Below are positions 16,734 to 24,100 of a stretch of DNA of 64,000 nt, piece by piece. The translations under genes were made by a program, and so were the position numbers. Within the stretch, counting starts at the first letter, position 1, and the number at the start of each line of letters is the position of its first letter. The notes beneath the pieces are model-generated. The model saw nothing but the letters and a program-made list of their open reading frames with translations. It was not told the DNA's origin and searched no databases. This stretch comes from DASUKM01 sp036278735 (GTDB taxonomy: Bacteria; Acidobacteriota; Vicinamibacteria; Vicinamibacterales; 2-12-FULL-66-21): the NCBI GenBank assembly GCA_036278735.1, contig DASUKM010000019.1, forward strand, positions 1-64,000, given 5' to 3'.

Positions 16734-17204
16734 TTACGGATCGATTTCGAATTTTGGGTCGGCCAGTGGGGTCGTGCATGGATCCGCGGCCGCGTTGACA
16801 ATACAGATTTTGTAATAGCCGCTGAACGGAGCCTCTTTTGCCATGAGCCAAAGCTGCGCGACGCCGTTGTTGTCGATCTTCGCCGTGCACTTGTTGCAGT
16901 CTCCGTGGTCCGTGGGATACGGGACCTGCGGCGCGCCGGGTTGGTCGCTCTCTACGAAAACCAGGCGCACGGTCTTGGCCGCGTAATCCGGCGCCGCATT
17001 GAGGAGGTACCAGTCGACCCGGCCCTTGCTCTTGACGTGGACGTCCTGCTCCTTGATGACCTGCTTCTCGGAGTCGATCGTGATGGCGCTGATCTTGTGG
17101 GTGGGCGCCTTTCGAGAGTGAGCGTCGTGCGAGCCCCCGCCGCACGCTGACAGGCCGACGACGGCCGCGCTCACCAGAACCCCGGTCATTCGTGGTGGTC
17201 TCAT
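16734..17204 (-). CDS. Hypothetical lipoprotein
   Basis: About 156 residues. The N-terminus MRPPRMTGVLVSAAVVGLSACGGGS is a lipoprotein signal with lipobox LSAC, so the protein should be anchored on the periplasmic side. The start at 17204 is supported by AGGAGG six bases upstream. The mature part is beta-rich and has a CNKC pair and two further cysteines (KICIV, DPCTT). No family recognised. It converges on the membrane-protein gene and is followed by a large secreted protein gene on its own strand upstream. Confidence 0.75.
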   Translation of the reverse strand: MRPPRMTGVLVSAAVVGLSACGGGSHDAHSRKAPTHKISAITIDSEKQVIKEQDVHVKSKGRVDWYLLNAAPDYAAKTVRLVFVESDQPGAPQVPYPTDHGDCNKCTAKIDNNGVAQLWLMAKEAPFSGYYKICIVNAAADPCTTPLADPKFEIDP

Positions 17205-17313
17205 GAGGACCTCCTGGCGCTGCCGCGCAATGAACCCCTCGCGGCGCACTCGCGGCGCGCCCTCTTATGGCACGGCGCGGGTGTCGCGCGCAAGCGGTTT
17301 CCGCGCGCACGGA

Positions 17314-19638
17314 TCAACGGCCCGCGTACGCGTCGTTGACGCAAATTTGCCCCTTGCACCCCTTCGTCTGCGCGTCGCCATGCCAGCGGAGCGGCCGTCG
17401 TCCGGCGGCGTTCACGCCTGTGCCTGTCGGCCTGTCGCACAGCCCGGTTCCGACCTTTTCTGCCTGGGCGATCACGTACCGGATGGACGGGTCGAGGTGA
17501 TCCGCCACAATCGTCACGTACACGCCTGACGGTTCGAGAATCGAAACGGAATATCGCATCACGCAGTCTTCGACGCCGCTGTGCTCCCCGTTCCACGCCG
17601 CGACGTACAGCCCGATGCTATAGCTGCCGCCGTCGGGAAAGAGGCCCGCGACGATCGGATCGTGCACGGTCAAGGCCGCGCCGGTTTCCGATTTCAACGT
17701 GATCGGCTTGTCCGCCGCCTCGCCGTTCAGCTCCATTGCGCGCTCGATGAGCGAACCGGTTGGCGACTTGACCCAGGTGACCGGTATGCGATCTCCACTC
17801 CCGTGGTGCTGCACGTTGCACGAGTGCAGCAGTTCGTGCGCGATGGAGGCGTCGCGCTCGGTGGTTGCCCGCGCGCCCGCGCCGGGGGCTTGGGGACCCA
17901 CGAATACCCTCCGCACCTTGCCCGGCGTGCCAATCTCCTCTGCCTCGTCCTTGCCGCCGGTCGATGAGGCGAGGACGATGGCGTGCTGATCCACGTGGTG
18001 CGGACCAGCCGCATGATTGCCGTTCAGCACGCCCGAATCCGGCAGCTCCTTCTGCAGCAGATCGGCATGAACGGCCAGGCTGGATCCGGTCGTGAAGTAG
18101 CCGATGCCGGTCGCCGCCGAAGCGCCGATCCGATTCACGATGAAAACGTCTTTGACTGTCGGATCGGTCCGGATGTGCGCGCCGTTCGACACGAACCCGC
18201 GGTATTCCTCATAGAGTGTGAAACCGTCGCCGTCGAAGCCATTGCCGGCAGGCTGCTCGTCATCATCGGCGCTGTCTGACCTGCCGGCCGCGCCGTTCTG
18301 CTGCTTCCAGGCGTCCGCGATCTTCGAAGAGGGATCGCGCTTCGGCAACAGTACCGGCCCGGGCGCTTTCCCGGTCACATGGCCGGTAATCGTCCGGCCG
18401 TCCGCGAGATCGGCCGTCACCGTGATGTCGCCGTACGCGCCGTAGTCGTAAGCGGATACCACGACGGTGGCAGACGTGTCGGAGCCGACGTGCTCGGCCG
18501 TCTGGCCGTTGTCGTCCAGGATGCGTAGATCTCCGGCGTTGTTTGATTTGTCGATCCGCAGGTCTGGCTTCGTATCGGCCGGAGCGTTCACGGGAGCATT
18601 CATCGCCACGCCCGGCTCCTGCGAAACATTGCCGATACGGAACGACATGCGATTCGGGAGCTGGTCGGGCGGAAGGGGCTTGCCCGCTTTCGTCTTCAGC
18701 GTCGCGCGAATCGTGATGCTGTTGCCGACGGACCCGGGCGCGGACAGGCTGCCCTCCGGCAGCCAGGCGTCATAACCGTCTGGCTGCACGATCAGATCGA
18801 GCGGCTCCTTCGGGCCGAGCGGGTGGACATCAATCCGGACCGTCGAGGTTTCGTGCGCGCCCAATTGCGCCTCCCGGGCGATCGGATCGGTGACGGTCTG
18901 CGAGACGGAAAAGTTGCGCGCCTCCACCATCGCGTCCGTCACCGCTCCGGTCGCGCTGCACAGAACTCCTGACGTCGTGGTGTTGTCCAGACTGGTTTCC
19001 CGCGGCTCGCCCTGCCCGGCTGTGTTCAGTATCAGCCTCTTCGACTTGGCGACGTTGTGCAGGCGGTACGGCAACGTTCCGACGCCCACGAGCGTGCTCT
19101 GCAGCTTCATCGCGGCCAAGAACCGATTCTCGCGCAGCGCCTTGTCGATCACGCTGACGACGAACGAAAAATCATCCAGCTTTACGGCGGCCGGGTCGAA
19201 CGTGCCGCTGCTCTGCGAGTCTTCGTCGATGGTTTCAATGATGAACTTGCCCGAGTCGGCGTACGGCGTGACGGTCTTGAACCGTCGGGTCCGCGTCGCT
19301 TCGTAGGTACCGCTCCCCTGAATGGAGACCGTCTTGACGCTTTTGACGCCCGCCCCGTCGGGGACGGCAAGCAGCACCACGCTGGCATGCCCGGAGATCC
19401 GCTGATGGGCGTTGACCCGGTCGTACCCTCCCTGCCGCGTCTCCTCGTGGTTCGTCGTCGCCTCCTCGGTGTAATCGATCGTCATCTCCCATTCGGTGGT
19501 CGGCGGCATCTGGGTCGAACGGGCGACCGCGCGGGTACTCGTCGCGGCCGGGGAGCACAACATCAGCGAGGCGGCGGCAGCCGCGACGGCCGTTCGGCGG
19601 CTGCAGGCGGCGCGAAGCCGCGAGAGAGCGCGTGGCAT
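17314..19638 (-). CDS. Large secreted metzincin-like metalloprotease
   Basis: About 774 residues after the preferred start at 19638 (AGGG upstream; the frame opens at 19683). An N-terminal signal (RRTAVAAAAASLMLCSPAATSTRA) precedes ~550 residues without a recognised family, with an EF-hand-like stretch GNGFDGDGFTLYEEYRGF. Near residue 600 is AHELLHSCNVQHH, a zinc-site pattern HExxHxxxxxH, followed about 90 residues later by EDCVMRYS, which looks like the Met-turn of metzincins. Together these predict a zinc endopeptidase in the cell envelope or outside. Asn replaces the usual Gly between the second and third His. Substrate unknown. Confidence 0.75.
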   Translation of the reverse strand: MPRALSRLRAACSRRTAVAAAAASLMLCSPAATSTRAVARSTQMPPTTEWEMTIDYTEEATTNHEETRQGGYDRVNAHQRISGHASVVLLAVPDGAGVKSVKTVSIQGSGTYEATRTRRFKTVTPYADSGKFIIETIDEDSQSSGTFDPAAVKLDDFSFVVSVIDKALRENRFLAAMKLQSTLVGVGTLPYRLHNVAKSKRLILNTAGQGEPRETSLDNTTTSGVLCSATGAVTDAMVEARNFSVSQTVTDPIAREAQLGAHETSTVRIDVHPLGPKEPLDLIVQPDGYDAWLPEGSLSAPGSVGNSITIRATLKTKAGKPLPPDQLPNRMSFRIGNVSQEPGVAMNAPVNAPADTKPDLRIDKSNNAGDLRILDDNGQTAEHVGSDTSATVVVSAYDYGAYGDITVTADLADGRTITGHVTGKAPGPVLLPKRDPSSKIADAWKQQNGAAGRSDSADDDEQPAGNGFDGDGFTLYEEYRGFVSNGAHIRTDPTVKDVFIVNRIGASAATGIGYFTTGSSLAVHADLLQKELPDSGVLNGNHAAGPHHVDQHAIVLASSTGGKDEAEEIGTPGKVRRVFVGPQAPGAGARATTERDASIAHELLHSCNVQHHGSGDRIPVTWVKSPTGSLIERAMELNGEAADKPITLKSETGAALTVHDPIVAGLFPDGGSYSIGLYVAAWNGEHSGVEDCVMRYSVSILEPSGVYVTIVADHLDPSIRYVIAQAEKVGTGLCDRPTGTGVNAAGRRPLRWHGDAQTKGCKGQICVNDAYAGR

Positions 19639-19739
19639 AATCCCTCGATCCGCCGAAGCACCCACACGGGTACCGGCGCGCAAATCCTTTGCGGCCGGGC
19701 CTCGACGTTGCTGGTGCGGCGGAGCGACGAGTATACCCG

Positions 19740-20198
19740 ATGAAGATCCAACGACCCGTCCGCGCCACGCGCGCCTGGGTGCAGCACCTGCATGCGCCGC
19801 CGTCGCACGTGTTTCCGCTGCTCTGTCCGGTGCGTGAGCGTGAGTGGGTCGACGGGTGGGATCCGCGGGTGGTGATTTCCGAATCGGGCGTCGCCGAACC
19901 CGAATGCGTGTTCGTCACCGCCGACGCGCACGGCGAGTCCACCTGGGTCGCGATCGAGCACGATCCCTCGCGCTTCGTCGTGCGGTTCGTGAAGACGACG
20001 CCGGCGTTGGCGGTGACGCGCGTGGACATCCGGCTCGAGCCTGAGGGCGCCGGAACCGCGGCGCACGTCACCTACTCGTGGACCGCCCTCTCCGAGGCGG
20101 GCGCGGCGTTCGTCCGCGACCGGACAGACGAGTGGTGGAGCGGCTTCATGGCGGAATGGGAGGGCTCGCTGAACCGCTTTCTCGACCGGCAGCACTGA
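19740..20198 (+). CDS. SRPBCC (START/polyketide cyclase-like) domain protein
   Basis: About 152 residues from the ATG at 19740. HLHAPPSHVFPLLCPVREREWVDGWDP is the typical first strand and helices of the SRPBCC lipid/ligand-binding fold, and the C-terminal helix WWSGFMAEWEGSLNRFL closes it. Such proteins bind small hydrophobic ligands; no ligand can be predicted. It is divergent from the metzincin gene, with about 100 bases between them. Confidence 0.8.
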   Translation: MKIQRPVRATRAWVQHLHAPPSHVFPLLCPVREREWVDGWDPRVVISESGVAEPECVFVTADAHGESTWVAIEHDPSRFVVRFVKTTPALAVTRVDIRLEPEGAGTAAHVTYSWTALSEAGAAFVRDRTDEWWSGFMAEWEGSLNRFLDRQH

Positions 20199-20269
20199 CG
20201 TCACCACCGACGTGGCGCGTGTGCGCAGCGTCTGGCGTTCGCGTCGTGGCGACGGCGTGAAGACCCGGT

Positions 20270-21523
20270 CTACGTACGTTCCACGTGGGCGCCGAGCGCG
20301 CGCAATCGATCGACGAGCGACCCATAGCCGCGCTCGACGGTTTCGATGGGCGCGATGGTGCTCTCGCCGTCCGCCGCGAGCGCTGCCGCGATCAACGCCA
20401 TCCCGGATCGCAGGTCCCGGCTGTCGAGGGCACGACCGCGCAGCCGGGTCGGTCCGCTGACGATGATGCGGTGCGGATCGCAGAGAAACAGATCGGCACG
20501 CATGGCGCTGAGCTGCTCGAGCGCGAACAGGCGCAACTCGTACAACCAGTCGTGCACGAGCGTCCGTCCGTCGGCTTGGGTGGCCAGCACCGTGACGAGA
20601 CTGATCATGTCGCTCGGGAGCCCCGGCCAGAGCCCCGTGGTGATCCGGCGGACCGCCGTCATCGGAGCGGCCGTCACGCTGAACCGATCGTCCTCGATCT
20701 CGCACCGGAGCCCCATCTGGCCGAGCGGCGCGGCGACGACCTCCATGTCGAGCGCGCGTGCGCCGCGGATCTCGATCGTGCCCCCCGTCATCGCGGCGAC
20801 GACGCCCCAGCTTCCCGCCTCGACGTAGTCGCCGTGAAGCCGATGCGCCGCGCCCCGCAGCCGGACCGGAGGCTCGACGCGAATCGTCGGCGTCCCCGCC
20901 CCCTCGATGCCGGCGCCCATGCGCTGTAGGAAGCCGCACAGCTCGACGACATGCGGCTCCATCGCGGCGTGCCGGATTTCCGTGCGGCCGCGCGCGGCCG
21001 CCGCGGCGAGCAGCGCCGTCTCGGTGCCGGTCACCGAGGCCTCGTCCAGGTACATCGACGCGCCGCGCAGTCCGTTCGGCGCGTCGAGGGCATGGCCCGG
21101 CTCGTCCATCGGCACGGCGCCCATTGCGTACAGAGCGCTCAGGTGCGTCGCAATCGTGCGGCGCGCCGGAAAATCCCCTCCGGGTGGCGCGAGGCGCGCC
21201 GACCCGCGGCGCGCCAGCAGCGGACCGAGCAGCAGCACCGACCCACGCAGGCGGCCGACCAGCGCCGGATCGGGTCGATCCGATTCGATCCGGGCGCACG
21301 CGATGCGAAGCGTCGACGTCCCGCGTCCCTCGACGGTCGCGCCGAGCCCTTCCAGCAGATCCAGCAGCACCTCGACGTCGCGAATGCCCGGCACGTTGGC
21401 GAACTCGCAGGCCTCGTCGGTCAGCAGTGATGCCGCCAGCAGCGGCAGCGCGGCGTTCTTGTTGCCCTCGACCGCCACGTGCCCCGACAGAGGTCGTCCG
21501 CCTTCAATCCTCAGTATGGCCAT
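20270..21523 (-). CDS. murA: UDP-N-acetylglucosamine 1-carboxyvinyltransferase, Asp-type
   Basis: 417 residues, full MurA length; it would transfer enolpyruvate from PEP to UDP-GlcNAc, the first step of peptidoglycan precursor synthesis in the cytosol. Key residues seen: Lys22-Asn23 in EGNKNAALP, Arg122 in the loop PGGDFPARRTIATH, the Asp of LPSDMISLVTVLA (catalytic base) and the Arg of RDLRSGMALIAAAL. The loop has Asp117 where E. coli MurA has Cys115, the residue alkylated by fosfomycin; Asp at this place is known to give intrinsic resistance. It follows murB by three bases. The loop is divergent enough that a second, paralogous MurA is possible. Confidence 0.88.
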   Translation of the reverse strand: MAILRIEGGRPLSGHVAVEGNKNAALPLLAASLLTDEACEFANVPGIRDVEVLLDLLEGLGATVEGRGTSTLRIACARIESDRPDPALVGRLRGSVLLLGPLLARRGSARLAPPGGDFPARRTIATHLSALYAMGAVPMDEPGHALDAPNGLRGASMYLDEASVTGTETALLAAAAARGRTEIRHAAMEPHVVELCGFLQRMGAGIEGAGTPTIRVEPPVRLRGAAHRLHGDYVEAGSWGVVAAMTGGTIEIRGARALDMEVVAAPLGQMGLRCEIEDDRFSVTAAPMTAVRRITTGLWPGLPSDMISLVTVLATQADGRTLVHDWLYELRLFALEQLSAMRADLFLCDPHRIIVSGPTRLRGRALDSRDLRSGMALIAAALAADGESTIAPIETVERGYGSLVDRLRALGAHVERT

Positions 21524-21526
21524 GCC

Positions 21527-22480
21527 TCAATCGGTCCCCAGATACACGAGCTCCTCGCGCAGTTCGACGCCGAACCGCTCCCGCACGGCCGCCTTGCACC
21601 GATCGATCAATCGTCGGATCTCCGCCGCGGTCGCGGTCCCGTCGTTGACGATGAAGTTCGCGTGCGTCGGCGACACCGACGCCCCTCCTTCGCGGACGCC
21701 TTTCAACCCCGCTCGATCGACCAATGCCCCGGCGGAGGCGGGAATGCCCTCGGGCACGCGGTCGCGAAGGGGATCGGGATTCTGAAAGACGCAGCCGGCG
21801 CTTGGCGACGCCAGCGGCTGCGTGCGTTTGCGGAAGGCCAGCGATTCGCGCGCGCGCGATCTGAGCTCCGCAGGATCGCCCCGGCCAACCCGGAAGTCCA
21901 CGGAGAGCACGATCTCGCGCGTGCGCTGCAGCCGGCTCGAATCGTAGCCGAATTCCATCTGTGCCGCCGGCACGGCGACGACGTCGCCGTCCGCAGACAC
22001 GAGGTCGACGGAGGAGACGAGGTCGCCGATGGGCCGGCCGCGAAAGTGCGCGTTGCCGTGCACGGCGCCCCCCACCGTCCCCGGCGTTCCCGCCCACGCC
22101 TCGAGGCCCGACAGGCCGCGCGCGATCGTCCACCGCACGAGCTCGTTGATCGTGACGCCCGCGTCGGTCCGCAAGGTGCCGGCGTCGATCGTTCGCACGC
22201 CGCCGCCGTGCATGCGAATGACCACGCCCCTGACCCCCGCGTCGCTGACGAGCAGGTTCGAGCCGCCGCCGATGACGGTCGCCGGCACACCCGCGTCGCG
22301 CGCAAGGGCGAGTGCCGTGCGGACTATGCCGATCGCGGGAGCCGTCACGAGCCAGTCCGCCGGTCCGCCTACCTTGAACGTGGTCAGCGGCGCGAGCGGC
22401 GCGTTCGCCGTGACCCGCGCATCGCCGAGCGCCTGGCGCAGCCGGCGCGTCAGCTCGTTCGGCGTCATCGAAACCGGCAC
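21527..22480 (-). CDS. murB: UDP-N-acetylenolpyruvoylglucosamine reductase
   Basis: About 317 residues. The FAD-PCMH part has PLTTFKVGGPADWLV, VIGGGSNLLVSDAGVRGVVIRM and GTPGTVGGAVHGNAHF; the C-terminal MurB domain has ASPSAGCVFQNP with the catalytic serine and PTHANFIVNDGTATA. It reduces the MurA product to UDP-MurNAc with NADPH. The frame opens at GTG 22480; ATG 22468 is an alternative. It lies 16 bases behind the FAD oxidase gene and three bases ahead of murA, so the three are probably one operon. This murA-murB pairing outside the dcw cluster is worth noting. Confidence 0.92.
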   Translation of the reverse strand: MPVSMTPNELTRRLRQALGDARVTANAPLAPLTTFKVGGPADWLVTAPAIGIVRTALALARDAGVPATVIGGGSNLLVSDAGVRGVVIRMHGGGVRTIDAGTLRTDAGVTINELVRWTIARGLSGLEAWAGTPGTVGGAVHGNAHFRGRPIGDLVSSVDLVSADGDVVAVPAAQMEFGYDSSRLQRTREIVLSVDFRVGRGDPAELRSRARESLAFRKRTQPLASPSAGCVFQNPDPLRDRVPEGIPASAGALVDRAGLKGVREGGASVSPTHANFIVNDGTATAAEIRRLIDRCKAAVRERFGVELREELVYLGTD

Positions 22481-22496
22481 GGCGCGGGGCCCCTGG

Positions 22497-23882
22497 CTAG
22501 ACGTCCGCGACCGCCGGCCGGATATTCTGATTCACGCGGAACAGGTTCGTGGGATCGTACCGGGCTTTCACCTCCGCGAGCCGCGCGTAGTTGTCGCGGA
22601 ACGACGCCTGCACGCGTTCCTGCCCCTCGTCCATCATGAAGTTGATGTACGCGCCGCCGGCCGAGTACGGATGCAGGGCGTCGAAGTATTCCTTGCACCA
22701 CGTCGTGATGGCGGCGGCGTTGGCCGGATCCGGATCGACCCCGACGATCACCTCGCACCAGTTCGCGTCGCGGTAGCTGAAGGGCGTGTCGCTCTTCCCG
22801 ACGCGATGCGCCGCGCCGTCGATCGGGTACAGGTGCATCGTCGAGAGCATGGTCGGCATGGCGGCGCCGTGGCGGGCGTGGCGGGCGATCGCCTCGTCGC
22901 TCAGTTCCTTGACGAAGTCGGCGCGCCAGTACCACTGCAGGCCCGCCGGATAGAGGCCGTCGAACAGGCTGTTCACGGCGGGCAGCGGCATTTCCCCCTG
23001 ATGATCCAGGAGCGGCTTGCCGACGCTTCGCATGGACCTGGTCGCCTCGGCGGCGCGCTCGGCCGGCCCCGTACAGACCCACATCACGCCGCACACCTTC
23101 TTCATATGCAGCGCCTCCGGGAACATCGGCGACGGCGGGATGGTCAGGAAGGCGAAGAACCCGTTGACGTACTCGGGGGCGGCGAGGATGAACTCGCGAT
23201 ACGCCCGCATCACCTCGGTGCACTGATCGAGCGGCCAGAACGTCGGGCCGGCATACACCATCTTCACGGGCTGCGCGCGGAACTCGAACGACGTGACGAC
23301 GCCGAAGTTGCCGCCGCCGCCGCGCACGGCCCAGAAGAGGTCCGGGTGGGAGTGCGCGCTGGCCGTGACGAAGCTCCCGTCGGCCAGCACCATGTCGACC
23401 GACAGCAGGTTGTCGACGGTCAGGCCGTATTCGCGGGTCAGGTACCCGATGCCGCCGCCGAGCGTCAGGCCGCCGACGCCGGTTGTCGAGATGAAGCCGC
23501 ATGGCACCGCCAGGCCGAAGGCGTGCGTTGCGTGGTCGACGTCCTTCCAGAGGCATCCGGCCTCGGCCCGCACCGTGGGCCCCGACGGATCGACGCGAAC
23601 CGACCGCATCGGCGAGAGATCGATCACCAGTCCGCCGTCGCACGTCCCCAGGCCGCCGCCGTTGTGGCCGCCGCCGCGAATCGCGGTCAGGATGCCGTGG
23701 CGCCGCGCGTAATCGACAGCCGCGATCACGTCGGCTGTGTCTGCGCATTGCACGATCGCCGCCGGGCGCCTGTCGATCATCCCGTTGTGGACCTTGCGCG
23801 CCGACTCGTACGCCGCGTCGCCGGGCACGATGGCCGTGCCGCGCAGTCGTGAGCGTAGTTCCTCGATCTGCGTTCCTGCCAT
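22497..23882 (-). CDS. FAD-linked oxidase with berberine-bridge (BBE) C-terminus
   Basis: About 461 residues. The FAD-binding PCMH domain contains IRGGGHNGGGLG, whose His is in the place of the covalent 8-alpha-histidyl-FAD site, and TGVGGLTLGGGIGYLTREYGLTVDNLL; the C-terminal BBE element is VKARYDPTNLFRVNQNI. Such enzymes oxidise sugars, alcohols or natural products with oxygen. No secretion signal from the chosen start, which has AGGAG eight bases upstream (the frame extends to 24035 without a good start). It leads the operon with murB and murA; the link to cell-wall synthesis is unclear. Confidence 0.9.
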   Translation of the reverse strand: MAGTQIEELRSRLRGTAIVPGDAAYESARKVHNGMIDRRPAAIVQCADTADVIAAVDYARRHGILTAIRGGGHNGGGLGTCDGGLVIDLSPMRSVRVDPSGPTVRAEAGCLWKDVDHATHAFGLAVPCGFISTTGVGGLTLGGGIGYLTREYGLTVDNLLSVDMVLADGSFVTASAHSHPDLFWAVRGGGGNFGVVTSFEFRAQPVKMVYAGPTFWPLDQCTEVMRAYREFILAAPEYVNGFFAFLTIPPSPMFPEALHMKKVCGVMWVCTGPAERAAEATRSMRSVGKPLLDHQGEMPLPAVNSLFDGLYPAGLQWYWRADFVKELSDEAIARHARHGAAMPTMLSTMHLYPIDGAAHRVGKSDTPFSYRDANWCEVIVGVDPDPANAAAITTWCKEYFDALHPYSAGGAYINFMMDEGQERVQASFRDNYARLAEVKARYDPTNLFRVNQNIRPAVADV

Positions 23883-24100
23883 GTCACCGCTCCTTGTATG
23901 ATCAGCTGGTCGTTGACGCCGGCCGGCGATGAGACGTGCACCCGGGCAACCCGCGAATGCCGCGGCCCTGGGCAAACTCCCAAGCCGCGTCCTGCAGAAG
24001 ACAGAGTATACGGTGAGCCGCGCCGGAAGGTTCACGTGTTCAGACCTGATCCGGGCCGGGGCGCCGAACCGCCGGCTGACCGGCTCCGTCTCTGCTACAG

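Noticed and set aside
22497..23882. Bicovalent (Cys and His) FAD attachment in the BBE-type oxidase
   Set aside because: The His is present, but the nearby Cys in VPCGFISTTG does not align with the cysteinyl-FAD position, where an Ile or Ser/Thr stands.
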